Assembly (NCBI GenBank): GCA_947471105.1
Contig: CANIYB010000054.1
Location: 1-11,017, forward strand
Direction: 5' to 3'
DNA length: 11,017 nt
Source: Cytophagaceae bacterium
GTDB taxonomy: Bacteria; Bacteroidota; Bacteroidia; Cytophagales; Spirosomataceae
In this document: positions 1-6,884 of the stretch, one piece after another
Position numbering within the stretch: the stretch's first letter is position 1
Layout: each line of letters starts with the position of its first letter
Made by a program: the position numbers and the translations under genes
The notes under the pieces: model-generated
Seen by the model: only the letters and a program-made list of their open reading frames with translations
What the model was told of the DNA's origin: nothing
The model's database searches: none

Positions 1-2
1 AT

Positions 3-146
3 TCCAATATTAATCGATGTGTGTTTACCGGTGATTTAAATGGACTAGATATGTTCAAAAAATTGGATTTTATCTGTTCATCCATTAATGCTAATTACGA
101 AGTTCGAGGCTCATCCATTTTTATTAATGGTGAGGGTTGCAAATAA
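3..146 (+). CDS. FecR-type anti-sigma factor, C-terminal end (partial)
   Basis: This is the last 47 codons of a gene cut by the left window edge. The visible residues start SNINRCVFTGDLNGLDMFKK, continue with a serine/asparagine stretch and a beta segment (YEVRGSSIFING), and end in GEGCK. This fits the C-terminal DUF4974 domain of Bacteroidota FecR proteins: an F-x-G start, a 'leucine plus hydrophobic' helix, a Y-x-(V/I)-x-G strand, and a final G-x-C close to the stop. FecR proteins are inner-membrane anti-sigma regulators whose periplasmic C-terminus contacts the STN domain of a TonB-dependent receptor and controls an ECF sigma factor. The next gene is a SusC protein with an STN domain, which supports the call. 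The cytoplasmic and transmembrane parts are outside the window. The match rests on a short tail, so confidence is moderate to good, not certain. Confidence 0.75.
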   Translation, partial: SNINRCVFTGDLNGLDMFKKLDFICSSINANYEVRGSSIFINGEGCK

Positions 147-151
147 GTTTG
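144..151 (+). promoter_or_regulatory. Candidate -7 promoter box (TAAGTTTG) overlapping the fecR stop
   Basis: TAAGTTTG matches the Bacteroidota housekeeping -7 consensus TAnnTTTG at every fixed position. It overlaps the fecR stop codon. No TTG is seen at the usual distance upstream (about 19 bp), so it is a half-match. If used, transcription would start near 158 and give susC a leader of roughly 160 nt that includes the hairpins at 201-280. The susCD pair may instead use an ECF-type promoter, which I cannot recognise by sequence. Confidence 0.35.
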
Positions 152-200
152 AAATTTAAAAAAGAATTTAAAATATGGAAAAATAAAAGAAATGAAAAAA

Positions 201-230
201 TAGTCGATAATGCGTCAACATTACCGACTA
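201..230 (+). repeat. Inverted repeat / hairpin upstream of susC
   Basis: The arms TAGTCGATAATG (201-212) and CATTACCGACTA (219-230) are complementary over 12 bp with one internal A-C mismatch, and are separated by a 6-base loop, CGTCAA. No T-run follows, so it does not look like an intrinsic terminator for fecR. It could be an RNA hairpin in the susC leader or a dyad bound by a DNA-binding protein. It sits only two bases before the second structure at 233-280. Confidence 0.55.
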
Positions 231-232
231 AA

Positions 233-280
233 ATGTACTCATTCATGACTAGTGAATGTTTTCGTTAGACGAAAGTACAT
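233..280 (+). ncRNA. Possible structured leader RNA (three-way junction) before susC
   Basis: Three perfectly paired stems nest without clashing. P1 is ATGTACT (233-239) with AGTACAT (274-280), 7 bp. P2 is CATTCA (240-245) with TGAATG (253-258), 6 bp, with the loop TGACTAG. P3 is TTCGT (261-265) with ACGAA (269-273), 5 bp, with the 3-base loop TAG. P1 and P2 abut with no spare base, P2 and P3 are separated by two T, and P3 abuts P1. Nearly every base of the 48 is accounted for, which is unusual for an AT-rich spacer. It ends 41 bases before the susC start. It matches no riboswitch or ribozyme class I know. The fold was found by eye; without an energy calculation or homologues it may be chance, or a DNA-level operator cluster. 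Confidence 0.35.
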
Positions 281-321
281 GAGTTATTGATCTTGAAAAA
301 AACCTTTAACAATGTAAAATT

Positions 322-3300
322 ATGAACAAAAAATACAAATCTCCAAGATTACTTATAAGAGTTATGAAAATTTCCATACAGCAACTTTTTCTCAGTTTGA
401 TTTTTTGCACATTTGCAAATGCTCATACTGCATTAAGTCAGAATGAATTAATTGAAACTGTTACGATTCAAGCTGAAAATGCACAAATTAAGCGTGTACT
501 TTCTTTGATTGAAAAACAAGTCGATTATCGTTTTATTTATAGTTCTAATACAATTAATATAAATAAAAAGGTCAGTTTGAATGTGACTAATAAAAAATTA
601 GAAGAAGTTCTCAATGACCTTTTTAAATTATTAGACATTCAATATTCAGTTCGCGACAAAAGAATCTTATTAAGAAATAATGTTATTTCTAGTGCGACTG
701 TTAGTCTAAACAATAATCTAATATTAGAAAAGCCTGTCAAGGGAAACGTAAAAGATGAAAATGGTCAGGCCTTACCAGGAGTTACCGTACAAATTCAAGG
801 TACTAATCAAGGAACACAGACGGATGTAAATGGTAATTTTGCGTTTTCATCTTTAGATGATAAAGAAGTGCTGGTAATTTCTTTTGTGGGTTATGTTTCT
901 CAGAAAATTCTGATCGGTAATAAATCATTAATTGAGGTTTCTTTAATTCCAGATAATAAGTCCTTAGATGAGGTTATTGTGGTAGGTTATGGAACTCAAA
1001 GAAAAAGTGATTTAACAGGCGCTGTTGGAACCATTAAAACAGATGCGATCCAAGAGCGTAGATCTGCGTCTCTAAATCAAGCTATTGCGGGTCGTGTTAC
1101 GGGTGTTAACGTTTCTTCTAATTCTGGTCGACCAGGCGGACGTTCCAATATTCGTATTAGAGGAAATACATCTGTAAGTGTGGCAAACAATCCATTGTAT
1201 GTGATTGACGGGGTTATTTTGAATGCTTCAGAATTAGCTAATGGTAGTACACCTATTGATTATTTAAATGCTAATGATGTTTCGAATATAGAGATTTTAA
1301 AAGATGCATCTGCCACAGCTATTTATGGAGCTAGGGGTGCTAATGGAGTTATTTTAGTCACCACAAAAAGAGGTAGTCAAGAGGGTGGTAGAATTAGTTA
1401 CGATACAGATTTTAGTGTGGGGGTTATTCCTAAAAAAATACCTCTATTGAATTCTGCGGAGTTTTTATTGGTAGAAGATCAAGCGTATGCAAATGCAAAA
1501 AAATATGATCCCGTAGGTTTTGCCGGGGGAAAATATATGAATCCTGCTAGTAAAAGAACAAATCCTTTATTATTTGATTCAAGTGGAAAGCCTTTATATG
1601 ATACAGATTGGCAAGATGAGTCATTCCGCAAAGCATTAACGCAAAATCATCAATTGGCTTTTTCTGGAGGTAATTCAAAAGAAAGTTATGGTTTATATTT
1701 AGGCTATCGAAATGAAGATGGTTTAATGAATGGTTCATGGTTAAATCGATATTCAGCAAGATTTGTGATGGATAGCCAAATTAAATCATGGATTAAGATT
1801 GGTGGAAGTTTAAGTTATAATGACCAAAAGGAAAGCCAAGTTGATCCTTTAGGTGGTGGTGGTATTATTGCCATGCGCCAAGTATTAGAGGCACTCCCTA
1901 TTGTTCCCGTGAAATATCCGGATGGAAGATGGGGAAGTAATGAAGATTATCCTGGTATGGAAGGGGGAGGTAGCCCTATTCAAGTTTCAGAGGAGAGATT
2001 ATATTATTTAAAAACTCAATCTTTATTAGGTAACGTGTACTCCAATATTAATTTGGCTAAAGGCCTAGAATTAAGGACTACGGTGGGTGTCAACATTATC
2101 AATCAGGAAACTGACTATTATGGAGGAAGAACCTTAAACTATATTTCTAGAAATCAAGGGGGAGATGCTTATTTGACGGCTGATCGACATAATTCTTGGC
2201 AAATAGAAAATTATTTAACCTATAATAAGAAGATTTCTTCAGATCATTCGATCGTAGCCATGTTAGGACAAGCGCTTCAACATGTGGATCGAATGAATTT
2301 TACTGCAAGAGCGCAAAAGTTTCAAGATGATTATTTCCAGTTTAATAACTTAGGTACTGGTGCTGTAACTCCAGCTTCTTCTTCTAGCTTAAGTGCTTAT
2401 GGTTTAGATTCTTATTTTGGTCGTTTAAATTATAATTTGAAAGATAAGTATCTATTAACTTTTACAGGACGTATGGATGGTTCTTCTAAGTTTGGTGCGG
2501 CCAATCGATATGCATTATTTCCATCTGCAGCTTTAGCTTGGAAGGTCGTTGAAGAAGATTTCATGAAAGATATTCCTTTTGTTTCTAATCTTAAGGTTCG
2601 GACTAGTTATGGTGTTACCGGTAACTCTGAAATCACGGCATATCAATCTTTAGCCGGTTTAGGTAATTATGCGGTCATCTTTAATAATGCACGCCAAGTT
2701 GGAATTGGTATAAATCGATTAGCAAATCCTGATTTACGTTGGGAAAAAACGGAGCAAATTGATGCTGGTTTAGAGTTAGGCTTATTAAATAATAAAATTA
2801 ACATTGAAATTGATATTTACAGAAAGTTAACTACGGATATGCTTTTAAGTGCACCGGTACCATCAAGTAGTGGATTTACCACGGTTAGTCAAAATGTAGG
2901 TAGTATGGAAAATAAAGGCGTCGAATTTGCTATTAATACAGTCAATATTGCACGACCTAATTTTACATGGAATTCTACTTTTAATATTTCATTAAATCAA
3001 AATAAGGTAATAGCTCTGACGGGTGGTGCCGATATTTTTCTAGGCCAAACGGTTGTTAGAGAAGGTGCTCCTGTAGGCTCATTCTTTGGATTTGTACACC
3101 AAGGAACTTGGAGTACTGCTGAAGAAACCATTGCAGCTAAATACCTTAAAAAGCCGGGTGATATCAAATATCAAGATACCAACAATGATGGAAAGATCAA
3201 TGATAATGACCGCGTGATCATTGGAAAAGGTATTCCAGACGGATTTGGGTCTTTCATAAATACCATCGCATTTAAAAATTTAGAATTGATGGTTGACCTA

Positions 3301-3732
3301 CAATTTATGTACGGAAATAATGTTCTTTTTAGAAGTAAGCACTCTGCAGAGGATCGAGTAGGTATTGCCAATAGTTTCAAAACAGTTCTTAATGGATGGA
3401 CACCAACCAATCAAAGTGCAACGTTGGCAGAATTAAGACCTGTTCCTGCTGGATATAATACAAACAATGATACGGATAAAATTCAAGATGGTTCATTTAT
3501 AAGAGGTAGAAACGCTGTTCTTTCTTATAAGTTCCCTAGTGAAATGACACGAAAAATGAAATTGAGCCGATTAAGAGCTTTTGTTTCTGTTCAAAATTTC
3601 TTTTTATCAACCAAATTTCCTGGGTATGATCCGGAGGTTGCAACCTCAGGTTCTGCATTTGATCAGGGTTTAGATTTATATGCTTATCCTAAGGCAAGGA
3701 CATTTATGGTAGGTTTAAATATTGGTTTATAG
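322..3732 (+). CDS. SusC/RagA-family TonB-dependent outer-membrane transporter with STN domain
   Basis: This is a complete 1136-residue transporter that imports a large ligand, usually an oligosaccharide or peptide, through the outer membrane using TonB energy and paired with the SusD lipoprotein encoded next. The visible layout is an N-terminal extension and signal peptide (hydrophobic at about 18-34, likely cut after ANA34), an STN secretin/TonB signalling domain at about 45-117, and a carboxypeptidase-regulatory-like domain at about 138-208 (GNVKDENGQALPGVTVQIQG). These are followed by the TonB-box-like LDEVIVVGYGTQ at 215-226, the plug to about 350 with IRIRGNTS and LYVIDGV, and a beta-barrel to the C-terminus. 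An acidic loop, DTNNDGKINDNDR (952-964), is a usual SusC motif. The start at 322 keeps a basic N-terminus; Met15 (364) is an alternative that also leaves a good signal peptide. The STN domain and the fecR gene before it suggest trans-envelope sigma regulation. The substrate cannot be told from the sequence. Confidence 0.95.
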   Translation: MNKKYKSPRLLIRVMKISIQQLFLSLIFCTFANAHTALSQNELIETVTIQAENAQIKRVLSLIEKQVDYRFIYSSNTININKKVSLNVTNKKLEEVLNDLFKLLDIQYSVRDKRILLRNNVISSATVSLNNNLILEKPVKGNVKDENGQALPGVTVQIQGTNQGTQTDVNGNFAFSSLDDKEVLVISFVGYVSQKILIGNKSLIEVSLIPDNKSLDEVIVVGYGTQRKSDLTGAVGTIKTDAIQERRSASLNQAIAGRVTGVNVSSNSGRPGGRSNIRIRGNTSVSVANNPLYVIDGVILNASELANGSTPIDYLNANDVSNIEILKDASATAIYGARGANGVILVTTKRGSQEGGRISYDTDFSVGVIPKKIPLLNSAEFLLVEDQAYANAKKYDPVGFAGGKYMNPASKRTNPLLFDSSGKPLYDTDWQDESFRKALTQNHQLAFSGGNSKESYGLYLGYRNEDGLMNGSWLNRYSARFVMDSQIKSWIKIGGSLSYNDQKESQVDPLGGGGIIAMRQVLEALPIVPVKYPDGRWGSNEDYPGMEGGGSPIQVSEERLYYLKTQSLLGNVYSNINLAKGLELRTTVGVNIINQETDYYGGRTLNYISRNQGGDAYLTADRHNSWQIENYLTYNKKISSDHSIVAMLGQALQHVDRMNFTARAQKFQDDYFQFNNLGTGAVTPASSSSLSAYGLDSYFGRLNYNLKDKYLLTFTGRMDGSSKFGAANRYALFPSAALAWKVVEEDFMKDIPFVSNLKVRTSYGVTGNSEITAYQSLAGLGNYAVIFNNARQVGIGINRLANPDLRWEKTEQIDAGLELGLLNNKINIEIDIYRKLTTDMLLSAPVPSSSGFTTVSQNVGSMENKGVEFAINTVNIARPNFTWNSTFNISLNQNKVIALTGGADIFLGQTVVREGAPVGSFFGFVHQGTWSTAEETIAAKYLKKPGDIKYQDTNNDGKINDNDRVIIGKGIPDGFGSFINTIAFKNLELMVDLQFMYGNNVLFRSKHSAEDRVGIANSFKTVLNGWTPTNQSATLAELRPVPAGYNTNNDTDKIQDGSFIRGRNAVLSYKFPSEMTRKMKLSRLRAFVSVQNFFLSTKFPGYDPEVATSGSAFDQGLDLYAYPKARTFMVGLNIGL

Positions 3733-3759
3733 AAAATATCATTTAAAAAATATAATACG

Positions 3760-5256
3760 ATGAAATACACGATAAAAAAATACTTGATATTAGCAATTGG
3801 CTCTTTACTAATTTTTAGCGGTTGTTCTAAGTTTTTAGAGGAGCCTGATAGATCCAACTTTACGAAAGAAAATTACTTTACAAAGCCCGAACATGCGGAA
3901 AGTATCATAAATTCAATTTATGAAAACATGCGAAATGTATTGGGTGGTGGTTTTGGTGGTGCACCTTGGATGATGCTTGAATTTGCAACAGGATTAGCAA
4001 ACACTGAACTTGGGCAAGCACAGAATAGCATATTTGTTAGAAACTTAGTTAACAATTCAGATAATGCTTATGGCCAAACTTACTGGACGAATCATTATAG
4101 AGGCATTGGCAACGCAAATTTAGCAATCGCTAAAATTCCAGGCATTAAAATGGATGAAATAGCTAAGAAAAAATTCTTAGGTGAAGCTAGATTTCTTAGA
4201 GCCATGTATTATTTTGATTTGGTTCGAATCTTTGGTTCAGTACCTTTAATTTCAGAGCCAATTGACCTAGGTTCAAAAGACCTTTATCCAGAATCAGCTA
4301 GTGTTGATAATATCTATAAATTGATTGAGTCAGATTTATTAGAAGCTGAAAAGTCGGGTCTGCCAGTTAAAGATGCATCAGGCAGAGTTTCTCTATCTGC
4401 TGTGAAATCACTTTTGTCTAGTGTTTATTTAACAATGGCGGGATTTCCACTGAGCAAACCAGAGTACTTTGCAAAATCAGCTGATAAAGCATTGGAGGTA
4501 ATTAATTCAAATCAATTTACTTTATTTGCTTCTTATGATGATCTTCATTTAGCTTCGAGAAAAAATAGTGGAGAAAATATTTTTCAGGTTCAATATTTGG
4601 AAAGTATTTTGCCTTCCAACTGGCAGACGTCTATCATTCCATATAATCAAGGTATTTCAAACTATACCGATGAAACAGGAGCTATTTTTGCGAATAAGGA
4701 ATTTGTAGAGTCATATGAAAAAGGTGATAAAAGAGCTGCTGAAAAACAGTTTTATTATTCAAGTTATTCATTAAGAAGCAACAGATCTCAAACAAGAAAT
4801 CTTGGTGGATATTATCTTTATAAGCATTTTGATATTTTAGCCCAGACATCTACTACAAGTAGTGGTTTAAACTGGACCTTGTTGCGATATCCTGAAGTAC
4901 TGTTAAATTTCGCAGAAGCTGCAAATGAAACAGGTGGTCCTAGTGCTGCTGTTTTAAATGCAATTAACTTAGTCCGTAAAAGAGCTGAGCTACCTGCATT
5001 AGAAGGGCTTTCAAAGGATGAATTGCGTGAGGCAATTTGGAGAGAAAGATGGTATGAACTTAGTTTTGAGAATAAAACTTGGTACGATATGGCTAGATTA
5101 AGAAAAGCTTTTAATGTGTATACCAAAAAATTTGAACCATATGTTGGGCATAAATTCTCTTATGGACCTACTCTTTCTGAAAAAGAATTATTATTTCCAA
5201 TTCCTACAGCCGAGATTCGAAATAATAATAAGTTGAAACAAAATAAAGGGTATTAA
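3760..5256 (+). CDS. SusD/RagB-family outer-membrane nutrient-binding lipoprotein
   Basis: This is a complete 498-residue surface lipoprotein expected to sit as a lid on the SusC barrel and capture ligand. The signal peptide is lipoprotein type: basic start, hydrophobic stretch at about 8-20, lipobox FSGC with the lipidated Cys22, then SKFLEE. The N-terminal SusD-like domain carries the family hallmark LGEARFLRAMYYFDLVRIFGSVPLI at 140-164 in its TPR-like helices. The C-terminal part holds RYPEVLLNFAEAANETGG, RERWYELSFENKTWYDMARLRK and the typical ending LFPIPTAEIRNNNKLKQNKGY. The length is normal for the family. It starts 27 bp after susC and is very probably on the same transcript, which ends at the hairpin after it. 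No enzyme gene follows, so this is a bare SusCD pair and the ligand is open. Confidence 0.95.
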   Translation: MKYTIKKYLILAIGSLLIFSGCSKFLEEPDRSNFTKENYFTKPEHAESIINSIYENMRNVLGGGFGGAPWMMLEFATGLANTELGQAQNSIFVRNLVNNSDNAYGQTYWTNHYRGIGNANLAIAKIPGIKMDEIAKKKFLGEARFLRAMYYFDLVRIFGSVPLISEPIDLGSKDLYPESASVDNIYKLIESDLLEAEKSGLPVKDASGRVSLSAVKSLLSSVYLTMAGFPLSKPEYFAKSADKALEVINSNQFTLFASYDDLHLASRKNSGENIFQVQYLESILPSNWQTSIIPYNQGISNYTDETGAIFANKEFVESYEKGDKRAAEKQFYYSSYSLRSNRSQTRNLGGYYLYKHFDILAQTSTTSSGLNWTLLRYPEVLLNFAEAANETGGPSAAVLNAINLVRKRAELPALEGLSKDELREAIWRERWYELSFENKTWYDMARLRKAFNVYTKKFEPYVGHKFSYGPTLSEKELLFPIPTAEIRNNNKLKQNKGY

Positions 5257-5264
5257 TTCCCTTT
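5245..5264 (+). repeat. Small hairpin across the susD stop codon
   Basis: AAAGGG (5245-5250) and CCCTTT (5259-5264) pair perfectly around the 8-base loop TATTAATT, which contains the TAA stop. It lies just before the main terminator hairpin and may protect the mRNA 3' end or be incidental. Confidence 0.35.
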
Positions 5265-5270
5265 AACGTA

Positions 5271-5308
5271 AAAAAAGCACTTCAATGAAAATTGAAGTGC
5301 TTTTTTTT
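5271..5308. terminator. Bidirectional intrinsic terminator between susD and the convergent gene
   Basis: GCACTTCAAT (5277-5286) and ATTGAAGTGC (5291-5300) form a perfect 10-bp stem closed by a GAAA (GNRA) tetraloop. Six A precede it and eight T follow, so the stem can extend by six A-T pairs. On either strand the stem is followed by a U-run. It lies 14 bp after the susD stop and 14 bp past the end of the minus-strand gene, so it can end both convergent transcripts. Confidence 0.92.
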
Positions 5309-5322
5309 ATTTAATTATTTCT

Positions 5323-5718
5323 CTATGCCTCCCAAACAATACTAATACCTTTCGGTGTCATCAACAAAATACGGGTAGGTGAGGGCAATAAAACCAAACG
5401 AGTTGCAGCAGCTGGATCCTCAACCCATTCCACCTCTACTCCTTCTTTTTTTCCAATTTCAATTTCACCGTCGGCTGTTTCCACAAACTTCTTGGCTAAA
5501 TAGGCCGTTGGCAACAACACATCCGATTCAGGACAATGTTTGATATGAACCTTTTCTAAAATTTCTTCTAATTGATCCCCATATTTTTCGTTGAAATCAT
5601 CTTCCAAATCATGTAAAACTTCTTCTACATCATCATATGTCTCATCCGAATAGCTTAATTTGCTTAATTCTAATCGCTTTTGCAAAATGGCAATCATCGC
5701 CTCGTCAATAGTATTCAT
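5323..5718 (-). CDS. Small acidic protein of unknown function
   Basis: This is a 131-residue protein that I cannot assign to a characterised family. The N-terminal half (about 1-60) is predicted helical and strongly acidic, with MNTIDEAMIAILQKRLELSKL followed by D/E-rich runs such as DDVEEVLHDLEDDF. A central segment, CPESDVLLPTAYLAKKF (about 62-78), contains the only cysteine. The C-terminal half looks beta-rich and ends TRLVLLPSPTRILLMTPKGISIVWEA. There is no signal peptide or membrane segment, so it is probably cytoplasmic. It lies 17 bp downstream of menC on the same strand and is likely cotranscribed with it, with a possible additional promoter in the menC tail. The look is of a conserved Bacteroidota hypothetical protein. 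A role in menaquinone synthesis is only suggested by position. The coding call is firm because the frame ends neatly before the terminator and its codon use resembles its neighbours. Confidence 0.85.
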   Translation of the reverse strand: MNTIDEAMIAILQKRLELSKLSYSDETYDDVEEVLHDLEDDFNEKYGDQLEEILEKVHIKHCPESDVLLPTAYLAKKFVETADGEIEIGKKEGVEVEWVEDPAAATRLVLLPSPTRILLMTPKGISIVWEA

Positions 5719-5735
5719 TCGTTTTAATTAATTTT

Positions 5736-6818
5736 TTACAAAGATAAGTTTTGAAATGGATTTTCCCTTGGGAATTTCGAGTCAAAATAAATATTTCCAC
5801 GCTGAGTATTCAATCCGCTGGCTAAGTTGTTGGTATACAGCAAACCTGTTCCCAATCCTTGCGGGATCAAGTCGGTAAATTGTCCAGTAAACTGGGAAAT
5901 AGCCTGTAATCCTACATTGGATTCTAACGCTGAAGTGATCCACCAACCAATTTTCATGTCATTCGCCAGTTTAATCCATTGCATGGTTTCTCCAAACCCA
6001 CCTAAAAAACTAGGTTTTAAAATAATGTATGCTGGTCTGATATGATTTAATAGCTCCGCTGAGTCTTTTATGCCAATCAATTCCTCGTCTAAGGCAATCG
6101 GAATTTCCGACTGTTTACATAAATCAGCCATTTCATTCCATTGCCCCGCCTTGATTGGTTGTTCGATCGAATGAATGCCATATTTTGATAATTTTTCCAA
6201 CTTTTTTGCAGCTTCATGAATCGGAAATGCCCCATTCGCATCTAATCGGATCGTCAAATCTTTCTCCGGATGGGCCTCTCTGATCGAGCGAATTAAGTCT
6301 ATTTCAGACTCAAAATCAATCGCGCCAATTTTCAATTTCAAACAAGTTAATCCCTCGGCCAATTTTGACTCAATTTGTTTTTGCATGTATTCTTTCGGAC
6401 CCATCCAAATCAATCCATTAATGGGTATAGGGTGTTTAGACTCTGAAAAATCATTGTGAAAATAAAGGCCATTATGTTGATTTAAATAATCGAACATGGC
6501 CATTTCTGCGGCAAATCGAAAGGATGGTTGGTTAAAGGGTATAGCAGAAATCCATGGGCCAACTTCTGTTTTATTCGTAGGTAAATCCTTGGATAACCGG
6601 TTGATGGCTAATTGGAAATCATCCAAGGCATCTTCATTATATTCTGGGCTTAGTCCAAATAATGGCCCAGCTTCCCCCAATCCCACAAAACTAGCATTAT
6701 CAGGATTTGATATTTGCAAAAAATAACTATTTTTTTGAGTTAATATTCCTCGCGATGTTCCCGCTTCCACATGAAAATGTAAGGTTCTACGTTTTACTTG
6801 AAATATAGATTTGGACAT
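5736..6818 (-). CDS. menC: o-Succinylbenzoate synthase (enolase superfamily)
   Basis: This enzyme dehydrates SHCHC to o-succinylbenzoate in the cytoplasmic menaquinone pathway. The 360-residue protein has the enolase-superfamily layout: an N-terminal capping domain (about 1-125, with FVGLGEAGPLFGLS at 44-57) and a TIM-barrel. The catalytic set is complete: the KxK motif K161-L-K163 in CLKLKIG, metal ligands D193 (RLDANGAF), E219 (SIEQPI) and D244 (IALDEE), the second base K268 (ILKPS), and SALES at 296-300. The combination PINGLIWMG, IEQPIKAGQW and GWWITSALES is that of Bacteroidota MenC rather than of the dipeptide epimerases or muconate cycloisomerases in the same superfamily. It is slightly longer than the E. 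coli enzyme, mainly in the capping domain. It is divergent from lpxK across 66 bp and followed by the unknown 131-residue gene. Other men genes are not in the window. Confidence 0.92.
   Translation of the reverse strand: MSKSIFQVKRRTLHFHVEAGTSRGILTQKNSYFLQISNPDNASFVGLGEAGPLFGLSPEYNEDALDDFQLAINRLSKDLPTNKTEVGPWISAIPFNQPSFRFAAEMAMFDYLNQHNGLYFHNDFSESKHPIPINGLIWMGPKEYMQKQIESKLAEGLTCLKLKIGAIDFESEIDLIRSIREAHPEKDLTIRLDANGAFPIHEAAKKLEKLSKYGIHSIEQPIKAGQWNEMADLCKQSEIPIALDEELIGIKDSAELLNHIRPAYIILKPSFLGGFGETMQWIKLANDMKIGWWITSALESNVGLQAISQFTGQFTDLIPQGLGTGLLYTNNLASGLNTQRGNIYFDSKFPRENPFQNLSL
5739..5746 (-). promoter_or_regulatory. Candidate -7 box (TATCTTTG) inside the menC 3' end
   Basis: Read on the minus strand, TATCTTTG matches TAnnTTTG exactly and lies about 20 bp before the ATG of the 131-residue gene, giving a leader of roughly 14 nt. 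No TTG -33 element is seen about 19 bp upstream. The box overlaps the last menC codons, so it may be a chance match within coding sequence. Confidence 0.3.
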
Positions 6819-6845
6819 GGGTGCAATTTATTATTTTCTTCTGAG

Positions 6846-6877
6846 TTTTGCTGCCTGATCATTTATTTTTAGCTTTA
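6846..6877 (+). promoter_or_regulatory. Candidate promoter for lpxK (TTTTG - N19 - TAGCTTTA)
   Basis: TTTTG (6846-6850) and TAGCTTTA (6870-6877) are separated by 19 bp, matching the Bacteroidota arrangement TTG-N19-TAnnTTTG with one mismatch, the last base. The inferred start of transcription is around 6883, right at the ATG at 6885, so the mRNA would be nearly leaderless. It lies in the 66-bp divergent spacer; I found no equally good match for menC on the other strand. Confidence 0.5.
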
Positions 6878-6884
6878 ACTTGTC

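Noticed and set aside
259..280. Resemblance to a hammerhead ribozyme (three-way junction with GAAA at 271-274)
   Set aside because: The CUGANGA core and the cleavage-site context are missing, and the GAAA is partly base-paired in the P3 and P1 stems.
1547..1759. Antisense open frame within susC (70 codons)
   Set aside because: It lies wholly inside a well-supported susC reading frame and shows no family features.
952..3402. Acidic loop in SusC (DTNNDGKINDNDR) as a new calcium-binding domain
   Set aside because: This loop is a usual feature of SusC proteins near the end of the barrel, not an inserted EF-hand domain.
3171..3410. Antisense open frame within susC (79 codons)
   Set aside because: It is the shadow of the conserved SusC barrel region, including the DTNNDGKINDNDR loop.
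4818..5126. Antisense open frame within susD (102 codons)
   Set aside because: It is opposite the conserved SusD C-terminal region and has no signal, motif or promoter.
5827..6726. Two plus-strand open frames opposite menC (5827-6045 and 6496-6726)
   Set aside because: Both are mirror images of conserved MenC segments; the minus-strand protein has a full catalytic set.
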